DNA from: Rhynchonema sp. JSB1_4
Lineage: Eukaryota; Nematoda; Chromadorea; Monhysterida; Xyalidae
DNA length: 64,000 bases
NCBI GenBank assembly: GCA_030248065.1
Contig: JASAMV010002878.1
Coordinates: 1-64,000, forward strand
Reading direction: 5' to 3'
This document shows, in pieces, positions 34,082 through 46,600 of the stretch. Position 1 is the stretch's first letter; each line of letters begins with the position of its first letter. A program made the translations under genes and the position numbers. The notes under the pieces were generated by a model. That model saw only the letters and a program-made list of their open reading frames with translations, was not told the origin of the DNA and made no database searches.

Positions 34082-37000
34082 ATGCCCCGACCACGCGTCC
34101 TTGTGGCCATGTCACTTGTGTTGCTGTTGGCAATGCAGATGACGTGGTGCACCACAGCAACGAAAAATACCGAATCAGAGCCCGAAAAACCAGCCACGAA
34201 AACGTTGGATACTGAATGCTTGCAAGACCAGAAAGCAAACGAAACACGACTGTTCAAAGAGAAAAAGTGCTACGTTGGAGTCCAAATCAGCGAAGACTTC
34301 GAATCGGCCAAGGACTACTGCCAACAACTGCTGGCGACCGAGCATTTTGATGGAGGGACCCTGGCCTCAATGGAATTTGCATCCATCGAACAACTGGAGA
34401 GCACCATTCTCGACATTGTTAGTTTAATTGTGACGTTTCAGGATCTTAATATAATTGAAGTCTAATACCTACAATGTACCTTGGTCCTTGATCACGCAGG
34501 GCCTGAGCTGCGGCCCCGAGTACTGGGTGGGTGGCTGGGTGCCGGAGAACGACCGCGGTTACGGTAACAAACCGTGGATTCACAAAAACAAATTCAAATG
34601 GATCGCCGAGGCTGACAAACCAATCGACAGTGACAGCCCGTTGTGGAAGGCGAAAGATGAACCTGGACGTGAGAGAGCTTGGAAAACCAAACAAATAAAA
34701 TTACATTCTATTTCATCATATGATTGCAGCCAACATTCAACCCAACCAAAACAGTCACGACTCATTCTGTGTGCTGGCCGATTGTCCGGGCTTGTGGGAC
34801 CGATCGTGCCACGAACAGCATCACTTCATTTGTGAACAGAAGGTGAAAGGTACGTACCAATACAAATGGATTATTGGTGGGTTTTTATACGACGACGACG
34901 AATTTTCCCTTCTTGATCACTCAAATCCAAACATTCATCACGTTCCTTCCCATCCCAACTACTAGTTACAGTAACCCCAACCGAACTCGTCTGCTGATTC
35001 TACCCAGAACATCACTAACCCACAAAGATTCCACGACAACAAAAGAATAAATTGATTGCGAACAATTCGTGAATGACAGTGGATGTTCGCCCTTTCTACA
35101 GCCGGACCAAAAGACTACAACAGCACCATGGCAAGATGTAAACAGTCCAGCTGAACACAGCCGTGTTGGCCTCTCGAGCAACCTTGGTCGCCCAGAACTT
35201 TGAAGCTTCGAGGCAACTTGGAGTGGAGTGACGGGAGCTCACAGATCGAACATAAGAGATCGCCCAATGGACCAAGATCTACTGGGGTCGACTCGATCTG
35301 GCGCTAAGTGAAATTCAGTGATATTATTTGCTTTATTTTGCCTAGCCCAGATTTGTTAGTCGTTCGGTGATACTGTGATATTCTCAGTGATCCCGTTTGA
35401 TGATTTATTCTAATTGAAACGCCCAGAATTTAAAAAAAAAAAAAATGGATTATTGATCAAAACTGGATTATTCCACCAATTCATCAATTGTTTTCTGCAG
35501 ACGAATACCTCAAGGCCCTGATCACTGTCTCCAAAGCTCCATCCAACCAATCAGAAGTCGCCACCGCTGAACCTGCGGATGGTCCTGAGTCGAAAGCCCC
35601 GCCCCAGGGTTGGAAAAAAAAATTTTTTTTTTAAACAAGTTTTTTTTTTTAAAAAAAAAATTTTTTTTTAAAAAAAAATTTTTTTTTAAAAGTCTGAGAT
35701 ACGGGGAAATTTTACCAAATTTGCCCAAAAAACGCGCAAAATCGCGAAAAAATGCAACTTTAATTGACAAGTCACTTTTGTGACTTGGTTTGCATCACTT
35801 ATCAAGGGTGTTTACGTCATTTAGGTGCGATCCAACAGTCTGTGCTTGTTATGGACCTATGATTGCTGCTCTGTGGTATCGGACACAACAGTTTGTGGCC
35901 GAATAAGCAAGATTCACTCATAAACCACACAGAATTGAGAATATAAGCTGCAGAAATACTTGTCGGGTAGCTGAATCAGTCGTATATGACCGACCTGATG
36001 GGGTATGACATCGAAGAACCATGTAGGTACATGCATACTGTGTCTCAGGTATCACGGGAAGGTATAATAACATCATTTGGGGTATCTTAGGTACCAAATA
36101 CATGCCCCAAAGGTGATTTTGTGAAGAAAATTTTTCGACCCTTGAGAAAAAATGACAAAAAATTACCCCCGAAAAGGCCATTTTTGGACGTTTTGGAACA
36201 TTTTGTTCCCCCGAAAATTTTTAAAAAAAAAATTTTTTTTTAAAAAAAAAATTTTTCAAAAACCTTTTTTTTTTAAAAAAAAAAATTTTTTTTTAAAAAA
36301 ATAAAAAATTTTTTTTTTTTGGCCCAACCAAGCCCCGCCCCCAGCCTCCGAAGCTCCACATTCTGTTCCTGAAGTCCCGCCCTCTGATTCTCAAGCTCCT
36401 CCCGTTGCTTCTGAAAGTGCACCTTCTGCGTCCGAAGCTTCGCCCACTGCTTCTGACGGAACTTCTGCGTCCGAAACACCGCCGATCCAATCGAAACTTT
36501 CACAGCGTCAATCCGTGACTCCACCTGACCAAACCAAAGCACCATCCACCCAAAGCGCTTCGGCTGCCACAGTCGGCTTCAAAACGAACAAGGTTGCAGA
36601 ATCGGCCAAGACAAAGGGGCAACGTAAAGGGACTGAAAGGCAGCGTACTGCTCACGGTTGGTTAGAATCTCGGGTTCCTCCAGTGAAGACCAATTGTTTC
36701 TTCAGTCTCACGCTTCAGCTGCATCTTCCAAATCCAAACACGCGCATTCAACCAACGCTCCGCACGGATTTATCAAGCAACATGGTGGTGGTGGTAGTCG
36801 TCAAAAGTTAATGTTTGGAGTTGGCGGTCAAGGTGACTGTAACTGGATGGGTTGCTGAATGAACACCTATCAACGAATGAAACATCATCACTCGTGCAGG
36901 TGCCACATCGCAAACAAAGCCGAAAACAATGGGATCAACAATTTCGACAGCTCCAGCCAACAGTCCTGCTGGCGGCAAGAACCAGAAGCCCAAGTCGGCC

Positions 37001-37378
37001 TGGGATTTGCGATGGCTGATCGTCATTGCCGCCTTGATCGGTGGGCAGAAAGAACTTGATTGTTTTTTACTTTCTCTGATGTCTCAATCCATTTTGCGTT
37101 TGCATGTGCCAGGCGCGGTGGTGTGTTTCGTCATGTGGGTGATTGTGGGCGTGACCATCTATCGAGGCGAGGAGCACGACCAGCTGGACGCCGAGGCAAA
37201 GTCGGTGATGCGCGAAGTGAACGAAATGAAAGAGAAACGACGAAAGGAAAGGAAGAGAAAAGGAAAAAATGGGTAGGTCTTCTGTCCAGCGTTGGGAAGT
37301 TGGAAACTATCTGGATATATTTCCGTTTCCAGTTCCCAGCAAAGTTTCTGGCAACGATTGACGTCGCGCAGACGCTGA
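34082..37378 (+). CDS. Membrane-anchored C-type lectin domain protein with low-complexity stalk
   Basis: Proposed exons: 34082-34417, 34500-34668, 34730-34849, 35501-35608, 36333-36623, 36719-36850, 36900-37040, 37113-37272, 37333-37378 (500 residues, all phases fit). Signal peptide 1-23 (LVAMSLVLLLAMQMTWC); one C-type lectin domain at about 42-208 with KKCYVGVQ, YWVGGW, W-rich strands, CVLADCPGLWDRSC and HHFICE. The EPN-type Ca/sugar motif reads EPG, so sugar binding is uncertain. A Pro/Ser/Glu/Ala-rich stalk (residues ~210-415) leads to a TM helix at about 421-447 (WLIVIAALIGAVVCFVMWVI) and a Lys/Arg-rich tail. The intron at 36624-36718 is the least certain (alternatives exist near 36590-36710). 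The last exons could instead be a separate short membrane-protein gene starting at ATG 36929. The intron 35609-36332 is a transposon. Confidence 0.75.
35608..36329. mobile_element. DNA transposon acting as an intron in the lectin stalk exon
   Basis: The ends GGTTGG and CCAACC are inverted, each followed inward by long A/T homopolymer hairpins (35613-35690 and 36220-36320). AAGCCCCGCCCC stands on both sides (35594-35605 and 36330-36341), extending to ...CAG with one C length difference. No transposase. The left end supplies the donor (G|GTTGG), and the AG inside the right copy of the direct repeat serves as acceptor (AAG|CC), after a T-rich tract; the joined reading frame is preserved. Confidence 0.75.
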
Positions 37379-40300
37379 TCAATCAGTTTATCGATGGAAT
37401 GAAACATCAATTCGCATGCTCTGGGATCAAAAAATTCTGAAGTGATAACAGCTGCCATTCACTGATTTACGCATGAGTTTGACCTTGCATTTATCTTTCC
37501 TTTATTTGTTTTGAGTTTAAATCACTTTATGCAAGTTTCACTATCTCTGATTCACTATGAATATCTCACCTGATCTAGCGATTCAATCAATTGATCACTT
37601 CTTGATCCCAGCTACTTTTTCTTCGACCACTAATGATGAAAATAAAAGTATGCTTGTCCATGATGTGTGTAACGATTTTTTCAGTCAGCTGCATTTTACC
37701 AGAGAACCGAGAGGAAAATGAAAGAGTGCATAAAACGAGCAGGTATTGGTTGCACAATGACTTTAAAAGAATTTGTAAAATTTTTTTCCTGAATCGTAAA
37801 GAGGGAAAGTGACGGGGTGGTGACGTTGCGTTGCATGATCGCACACAAAGCATGCAGTAAAGAGAATGTTTCAGACCTGCGCCAACTTGGTTGATCTGCT
37901 GGATTATTTTCAGGTGAAAATGTTTTGTGAGAATCACAAATAGCACAGTGGTTAAGAGCGACTGAACTTGAAAATCAGGATTGATTTGATGAATTCTTAT
38001 ATGGTCATTGTGCGACCAATATAATACTGTTGCATGGAAAGATATGTTGTGTTTGTGTTGTAGTCCGCTTTCAAAACAAATGAATTGGTTATCGCTATTT
38101 GTGACAAAAAAGCATTGCGGTTCATTCTGTATGGGAGTTATCAAAAAACAACCATTTTTATGTCCATTTTAATAGAAGTGACCGCAGTGAAAAAGCAATA
38201 AAAAGGATAATACATGTAGTTTGATTGTGTCCCACACAATAAACAATTGTTGTTTTGTGACCCAGAGGTGCATCAAAGTACTAGAATCGTAAAAACCACA
38301 CATTTGCCAACTTTGATGGGTTGTACCGCTTTGATCTGATGTGGTCTCATAAAATTATTGGAGTGTAATATTATTTTGCAAACTATACATATAGGTACAC
38401 CTTTTGTATGAATTTATATTGATTTAGTTTTCAAACACACCCTGCTCATGACTATGCATGGACATGTTGTGCGGCGTCATTTTACAGTGGATAGGTATGT
38501 ATAAGTACTGTATGATGTAGCGATTTCTGATTACTGTAGGTATACTTTTTAACTAAAGCCAGACGTCTAACTTTCCTTTGAGGCATGTTCTTCTTCTCAA
38601 TCAAAAATATGAAAGTACTGTTCATTTTGAAAGAATCGAAACTGTGCCTTGTGGCTTATGTCGTTCGATGGCGGTTTATCTTCTGGGAACCAGACTCATG
38701 CTTTGAAGTTTCCTACATATTGGGTACCACAAAATCCGTTGCGTTTTGTCGACTGATCGACATTAATTCTGAACCCACTTCGAACCTCTGACGATGTAGG
38801 CAAGTGTCGTGCTCAATGAATGTCAGCTGTCAAACATGGCATGCAAATAACAACTAACACGTTTCACGTACGGCCGCCCCGAGTAGGTTATGGTTCATGT
38901 TCTGAGCGCTGCAAATCCAATAAGTTTGGCTTAAAGTTGAGTACAAAAGAGCGTGAGGAAACCCTATGTGAGCAGTTGGTGAACTTCGCATCGGCGTGCT
39001 CTTGAACCTGCTGGATGAGCCAGCTGTTTTTGTGGAATAAACTCGAATTAGGCGTGCGCCTGAATGCATAATTCATTTCACTTTTCAGTGCACTAGCCAC
39101 ATTTTGTTCTGGTACATACAGTAGCCGCATCCTGGTTTCACGCTCTGTGCCATCCAACCTCAAAGTGGACCTGATATACCCTGCTCATGAGAAACCAGTG
39201 CTTGTCCCACACACACACACACCCACTTTGGAGTCTCCATCATTTCATAAATGTTCACAGGAACACGCAGGTTCGTTCATCAAGATAATGACAACCACAA
39301 TGTTCCAACCCCCAATCACGTTTTGTCACGAACACCACGTCAGGTGCGGTCGTCATTTGGGTCCCGATGCAAGTGTGTCGTTTATTTGTCAATAAGTGAC
39401 CCCAAGAAATTTATCGCACCAACCCAGGTATAGTTGTATACATACTGCCACCCCATATGACAAGGAGCTCCATTCACTTTGCTTTGAAAACCAGCCATTG
39501 GAACCGTTTGCCACATATGGCTTGATATGAAGTGAGCAAACATCCATATTCACGCTTTTACTCAGGATCTGACCGCACAGTTTCATCGGAATACCTCCTC
39601 GTGATATTAAGCATCGAGTATCCATGAATCCTTTCATACCCAGCACCCATGAATATTGCATCGCTTATCAGTGAAATCCAATGCGTTTGAATTGAATCAA
39701 GCTCGGTTACATGTCCCAAACAGTAAAAGGGCTGCACAATAATCATTGAGCATGGTACACTTTCATTAAAACGTTCATTCAATATTATACTTGCTTACAT
39801 TACATCACATTACATTCTCTTAACATTATACGTTTTTATACGTTTCTGTTCACAATCATCCTTCCTCCGCGGCTTTGTTTACTGTTCGAATCACTGATAC
39901 TAACAAGGGTACACTTTATCTGGGATTCGGAACATCGTGTCTGACACATTGACTACCAGCTTCGACTGTTGGCAGGAAACGTGCCAACCTTCGGCATTCA
40001 TAGTAGCTAAATAATTTTGTTCGTTGGCTCCCATGTCATAGGTGCCCATTATGTGCCGTTTCAACTGAATGGGTATCATTTATGGACAGGATTCGAGTAT
40101 GCATACTTGAATTTATACCAGGTCAAATTTAGAAGCAAATCCCGATGCGACCTTCAGGTACACAAATGATAAATGACCGCTTCTGTACACTGCGAAGCTG
40201 GAGTAAGGCTTGGCACAAGAGGCGAAGCTTCGAGGTTCTTACCTGGCTTCTCTGCATGGCTTCTGCATAACGACAACCTGGCTGGTACCAAGTTGTTATG

Positions 40301-43300
40301 CTAAAACCGAGGCCTTCGACTTATTGCTGTATTACCCGCGCAATGCAAAACTTTTTGTTTTGTCGCTTGGTGTTGGTTGCGGGTCAAAGAAATTAACATT
40401 ATGAGCATTATTTTTAAGTCAGCGCTTTTTAAGTGTTGTTTTGCCAACATTTCCGGTGCCGGGTGGGGCTATGTTGGCCGGCACCCCCAGAGTGTACTGT
40501 TTTTCGGCAAGAGGTGCATACTGCGTTGCTATACAGTCCCGTAGGATCCATATTTCTTGCAAACTTCATAAAAATATCGGGCAAATTTATGTTTATGTGT
40601 CTTGCACTGCTGGTGCTGGTACATGTTTCAATCAAACACGGAACCGAAATGAAAAGAAACACATGTTTCTACGCTTGGAAAATAGAATGTGCCACTTTCA
40701 ACGTGCTATATAAAAGACGGGCATTCCATTTCATGTCCAAAGTGTCTCCATAGAATAACTTGCATCGCTTTCCAACATGCAGCATGAGCTAATATGAAAA
40801 AAAGAAGAATGTCTTATGGACATGTTACCCGAGACCCCATCCACTTTTCTGGCTCGGTAAGCTGGATGGAACCGCTCTCATCTCATCTGCTCTGGCGTAC
40901 AAGTTTGGAAAGGAAATTTCGGCTGAATCTTGGGGTTACTCTTAACGATATGACAGCATTCGTTCTGTGGACTTCAGGCCCAACAAGTAAGTAAATGGAA
41001 ATGTCTGACAATGTCTACCTACTTGAGTTTCAGTTCCAACTAAAACTAAATAAACATTGGCTAATCAGCTTGTGTCTTCAGTTAGACGCACCGCATCATC
41101 TGTATTCGACGTGCATGTTCCAGTGAGTTAGGGCTGGGTCTTGGATTTGGCACAGCATTGCGAATGTTTGTGTTTGGCCTCTTACTTTCATGACTGTTGT
41201 TTTCATGCTTTCATGTCGTTTTCTAAATCTGACGCTTGTTTTAAACAGTGTACTGACACGATTGTCTGAGAAAAGCTCAGAATCACTCTCTGGTTTTGGT
41301 TGTTGTGAGGCGCACCCAACACAACACAAATATGTGTAATATTTTGTGGTCTACATACAACCGGCGTATCTAATTTCAAGCCATCACTGTCTCAAAATTG
41401 TGACATTTTCGGTCCCAAGCTCCTTGAATAGCTAAATTTTATACCCAGCTGTTGCCCCGGATACCGAAATCTTGGGCATAAAACGTAAAAATGGTGAGCA
41501 AACTGGTTTGTACCAAATAGTTTCACGCAAGCATATAATTGTGCTGGGCACGTATATGTATATACTACGATTGGATACACGTCGAAAGCCAAAGCCAGAA
41601 AAATTCAATGAAAAGGGATTGTTAAAATTTTTTATTGTGTCCTGCTCTTATCCCGGTTGTGCATTGGACAAAGTCCATAAAAGCATTGTTTTGTGCGTGA
41701 CGCGCCTAGTTATGTATATGCGTATGTACAGTACAACCACTGGCCATAGTAAAGTTGTTATACTCTCTGGTTTCACATAACCGCGTAATTATACCATACT
41801 TTTAATGCTGTAAGTTCGGTACCTTGGTGGGTGTTGACGTGTTCTAACTTTTTTCCAACCCCATCAAATGTTTACAAGTTGCTTGTGACTTCAAATATGT
41901 GTGCCCTTTTATTTGTGTCTGGCATCAGCTTGCGCGTCCACAACGACTGGTGAAAAGGTGAAGTGCAAAGTTTCTAAAGCGTACCAGTTTCGTATCTGAG
42001 CATGTTGTTGTTTGTTTGCTATTGTTGTTATTTATTCGTTACATTATATACAGATCCAAAGTGACAACAGGTTTCCATATATTTGAATGGACACAATCAA
42101 TGTTCACTTTTGTGTTCTAAAGCCTAATCCGCCTTTCCAGTCCAAGCTTATAATGTGCGGTGTGAACAGCAATATGAATAAGTTGTGCCATTTTGTGCAC
42201 AATAAATTCCATATTTTAAAGGACATCTGTTAGCCATACAAAGTCGTAAATCAATCTTCCCAACTGTTGTGACACACGTCACTGTTGTTCACGTTACTGC
42301 TTACAGATCAGACGATCGAGTTACTCTTGATTAAACGTCGGGACTGACTCGTGTTTCTGCCCCAGATCATCCCACTTGACAACGGCAACTTTCATGAAAT
42401 ATGTATACTTACTGTGCCCAATAACACTTTGCGCTACTCTTGGAACGCTGTTCGTTTCGTTAAAACTTTACATCTGAGACGGAAAGTATCAGCTTACAAT
42501 ACGTAGTACTGTAAGTACATATGTGCAGTACAGTACCTTCACTTTATCTTGATCCTCCGTCTTGTGCCGCTTTTTCTAACCCGGGTTAAGTGCTTCATAA
42601 TACAACCTATAACAAACAGCCCAAAAATTATATGAACATTGTTAGGACATTCAAAATTGTTTCTTTGCTGTGCACCGGCTCATACTTGAGTTCCAGCTGA
42701 TTTTATTTATGTGAGATGTTGGGTACACTGGTTCTGCATACGGTTTGCATTGTGTCCCGGCATAGCGGGTACCAAAGACCATTGAACTAAAAATGTTGAC
42801 AAACGGTCCCGCTGGGAACAATAGGAGACTTGATTGTCTGCTTGTTAAGATGCGATGGACATTGTATAACTGACATGCTCATGCTGTTTCAAACTTGGGC
42901 AATTTCATTGGTGTACATACTGTATGTACCTTTAGCCGTGAGTTCCCAACCACAGAATTGCAACTTCCAAAGCAACTCTATGGTCTTGTAGCTAATTTGA
43001 ACTTTTGCCCATTATGTCGTACAAATGCACACACAAATGTACAAATGCGAGGTTCACTGTGATGGTGGCTCGGGTACAGAAGTTTTTCTTAAACACGGCA
43101 ACTACATGTTTAACGTAGAAGTACAAGTCTGTGGAGTTCAATAAACAACAACGTTAATGCTATTGAGTCTGCCTTGGCTTCATGTGCTTCCTTAGCGTCC
43201 GTACCCAAGCAATTGAAACATCGATTTTTGCGTGTGTTCCAATGCATCTTTGGCAGCCTCATGTGGCCAATTCTATCCCGACTCCGCTGTATTCATGAGG

Positions 43301-43678
43301 AAGTCAATTGCACCCAATGCATTTTGCTTGTGCGTTCGGGTCTATTTGCGTAACGAAGTTTCATGTCAAATCACAAAAATTGGTTCCAGTTGTTGTTTGC
43401 ACGACTTGGCATTTGTTACTTATGCGGTGTGGCGTTTGTCCCACCCCACGCCGTGGGGACAGGGTGCTTGTACCGGAAATGGTACCGCTACCTTTTGTGC
43501 GTGGAAAGCTAAGTAGATATTTTGACCTTTTTGCGTCTGGATTTGCAAAGTTTGACCATCGGACATTCCTCCATAATTTCAGCTAATCAGCTTGATCTCA
43601 TCACACTGCCAAAACCGGTTGTTCAAAAGCACTGCACTGCCGCAAACTCAATGACTAAGAGATGTTATTTGAACATTA
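37379..43678. other. 6-kb intergenic region, no gene supported
   Basis: Frames are short and unrelated. It contains AATAAA near 37641 (a possible 3' end of the lectin gene), many GTACATAC/GTATGTAC motifs (38380-38510, 39110, 39430, 41540-41730, 42500, 42913) and a tRNA-like A-box sequence near 37943. A short frame at about 40590-40753 begins with a hydrophobic segment but lacks other support. Confidence 0.5.
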
Positions 43679-46600
43679 ATGTTACAAAAAGAAATGGATA
43701 ACAAAACAAAAATGGTGAATCAAGAGCCGAGTAAGCCGAGTGGTGAACGAGGCTGCACTAAACGGTATGCACCGGGACTGGAAGCTGCCAATAAGGAGCT
43801 CGAAGAAGGTTGGCTGCTTATACTGTATATTTTACTAATTCCGCTGTAACTTTCAGATTTTATAGGTACCCTCAACAATTTTATCCACGTAAAGCTTAAA
43901 TCATGCTTATCAACAGCATTATGATTGCTTGTCCAGTCACAAGGGACCAATCAGTCTTGTGCGAGCACAATCATTGCACGTTTTTGCACCGGGGTCATGA
44001 CTGCAAGCTGCGTTTGACAAACATGCTGACACTTGTACGTGTGCCATATCTGTGCAAACAGCGCTTGGGGATATTTAGCGTGCGCGGCACATATTATCGA
44101 TAGACATTGCAATTGTGTGTTATAGCCGCCGGAAATATGTCATCTATACCTTTCTGTTTCAGGCAAATATGGGGTTTCGCGCCATCTTTGGGCCCAGTAA
44201 TAATGAACCAGAAAATTATTTCGAAACCGCCACACGTTTGTTTGTTTGACCAAAACGGAACGAAAACAAACTGTGTCCCGCTCGCGCTAATTTTGTGTTT
44301 TGAGCACATGAGAGGTCCAGTGACAATTTGGTTTGGGTCACTTCTCAAGTGAGCGAATTGTTGGATTCCTCTGACTCTGGTAAGCATCACTTTGGTTAGT
44401 GATGGTGCCCAACAAGCCAATGAAACATTCTTTATCGTATATCGTCAGCAAGTGAGTGACGTGTGGGGCCGGCCACTTGAGAAATATTGCTGCATATTAG
44501 CCGTCGGCAAATGATAAATTTTTGTTTTGTCAGGTTGTAATCGAGTGTCATTTAGCCGTTGTGTGTGGTGTGTTTCTTGATGGTCAATGTTGTCCCTCTG
44601 ATGTCTGTTTCTACAACAATTTTCTGCCATAAACACTTGTGCCCGCGTAACCACAAGTTCAACAGCTAACACTCAGCTCCAATCCAAAGGAATGTATGGC
44701 ACTTGAGGTAGTACAAGTGAAGTGCCTGGAAACAGCAGAGTCACAAAATCACACTTTGATTTTTATTGTTGGTTGGGCGAATCCATAAAGCCGCAAAGTC
44801 CACCGCATTTTTTCGCTAATATCATTCACCAGCCGCACTTTCGGTGAAAACTCGAAAAATGCTTCACATGCACTTTCGGTGAAAACTCGAAAAATGCTTC
44901 ACATGCACTTTCGGTGAAAACTCGAAAAATGCTTCACATCTTTGGGAGCTTTTAACTATATGTATAAGGTACTTTTGTGTGCTGATTTCCATCTGTTTTC
45001 TTTCAAACAGTATCTGTCGCATGGGATTGCAATGGTGTTCGATTATTGAACTTGAAACATCAGCTTGCTTGTTAAGGTGCGGCTTGCATAGAAGGAGGTG
45101 TTGTACGGTGTCTGCTACAGTACTGTACGAATTATGTGACCCTTTTTTGCTTGCGCTCGCGAGCATTTCCCGTTGAAAGACGTGCCAAATTTTTTCTGCT
45201 CACTGCTGCTGGTAATGCACCGCGCGCGCCAACGAGCGACAACGCCGTTGGGTTTACCATCAGGCACGGCAAATCAAAATTTGAACAGTTTACGCTCATT
45301 TAGCTGACTAAACGTGACATTTAAAAAACCGGTTGGCTTCTGTTCTGATTACAGTGTCGCTGAAGATACAAGCCATAAATACCAAGCCCCGTGTAACTAT
45401 GATTTGGATCGCCCTGTTTTCCTAAAAAAACCGACAACGAAGCAAAATATGCAATCAAACATTCTCGCACTCAAGCGCGAAAAAAAGGCCACATAATTCG
45501 TCCAGGCCTGTATGAGCACCAGATATATGCACAGTATTAGTTCGGTTTGACAAAGTCGTTAAAGGTCGCGTCAAGGCAAAGTTATTTTCGATCACTTTTA
45601 TCGTCTTCGGTCCATCCGCCTTCAGTGCCGATCATTACTTTTACGAGATGCACCACTTTTGGGCTTCGAGCAAACAACCTGGCTAAGTGGCTGACGTCAT
45701 CATTACCGTGTATTATACTTACCGTGGCTTTGTGACATTGGTTTGTGAGTACCGGGTGCCTATGGTAATGCAGGTGCGTTGGTATCATTGGTACCCAGAT
45801 ACCATTAGTCTCATTGCACGCGTTTCAACGTTTCCCGCTTTCACTTTATTACCGCGAGCACGCATTTTGGTGCTTGCGTTTTTTACAACGATCTGCCCTA
45901 AACCGTAAGTGAAAGTTGAGACGTTTTTGTTGAAAAGCCTGTTGTTTTTCTGTATTGTCGAAAAAAACGTGCACTAAACAGGATTATTGCCGCCGAAAAG
46001 TTTTTTGCTGTTACGCCCCCACTTTTCAAACTTAACAGTGGCCGATCTCAACCACAGAGATAACTGTGTGCAATGGAAAAGAACCACGAAGACTGCAAAA
46101 TTAGAAAAGTAGAATCCTGAAACTGTTCTTGGTCCTTCGATATGTCTGATCATGACCAAGCTTTGGTGTAGTTTTGCTATCACGACTACTCCTTCGGCCA
46201 TCTTCAGGCAGCTTTTGGCGTAACTGTTACTCATTGCACGTCGTTCAAAGCGCCAGTGACGCTAATAAAATATTATATCGTACCAATTTTTTTAGTCAAA
46301 CAGGGCTGTCCTGTTTTTATGTCCCTTGACACCAACTAACACGCTTGTTTTGCATAACAAAGCAGTTTGGCAGCGTTTTATGTCCATGTCGCGCGCGTTT
46401 GGTCGCCTTGATAAAAAGTGAGACCGTCTTGGAGGTACATTTTATGCACCGAATGACCGCTTAGTGTCAGATCGTTCACAATAAACGATTACGTTTTCAC
46501 CTCACTAATTTTATTGCGAGCTTCGTCACTCGCGCTTGCGACGTCCTGCTTTTGTCACATTTTTGGTCATTTTGCCGCTTGCCATCTGCACCCGCCTGGG

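Noticed and set aside
36901..37378. TMIE-like independent membrane protein starting at 36929
   Set aside because: Only the WDLRW start is similar; the upstream lectin stalk splices into this frame in phase, so a single gene is preferred, though not proven.
37943..38000. tRNA-like A box (TAGCACAGTGGTTAAGAGCG) suggesting a tRNA or tRNA-derived SINE
   Set aside because: No acceptable B box (GGTTCGANTCC) follows at the right spacing and no cloverleaf could be drawn.
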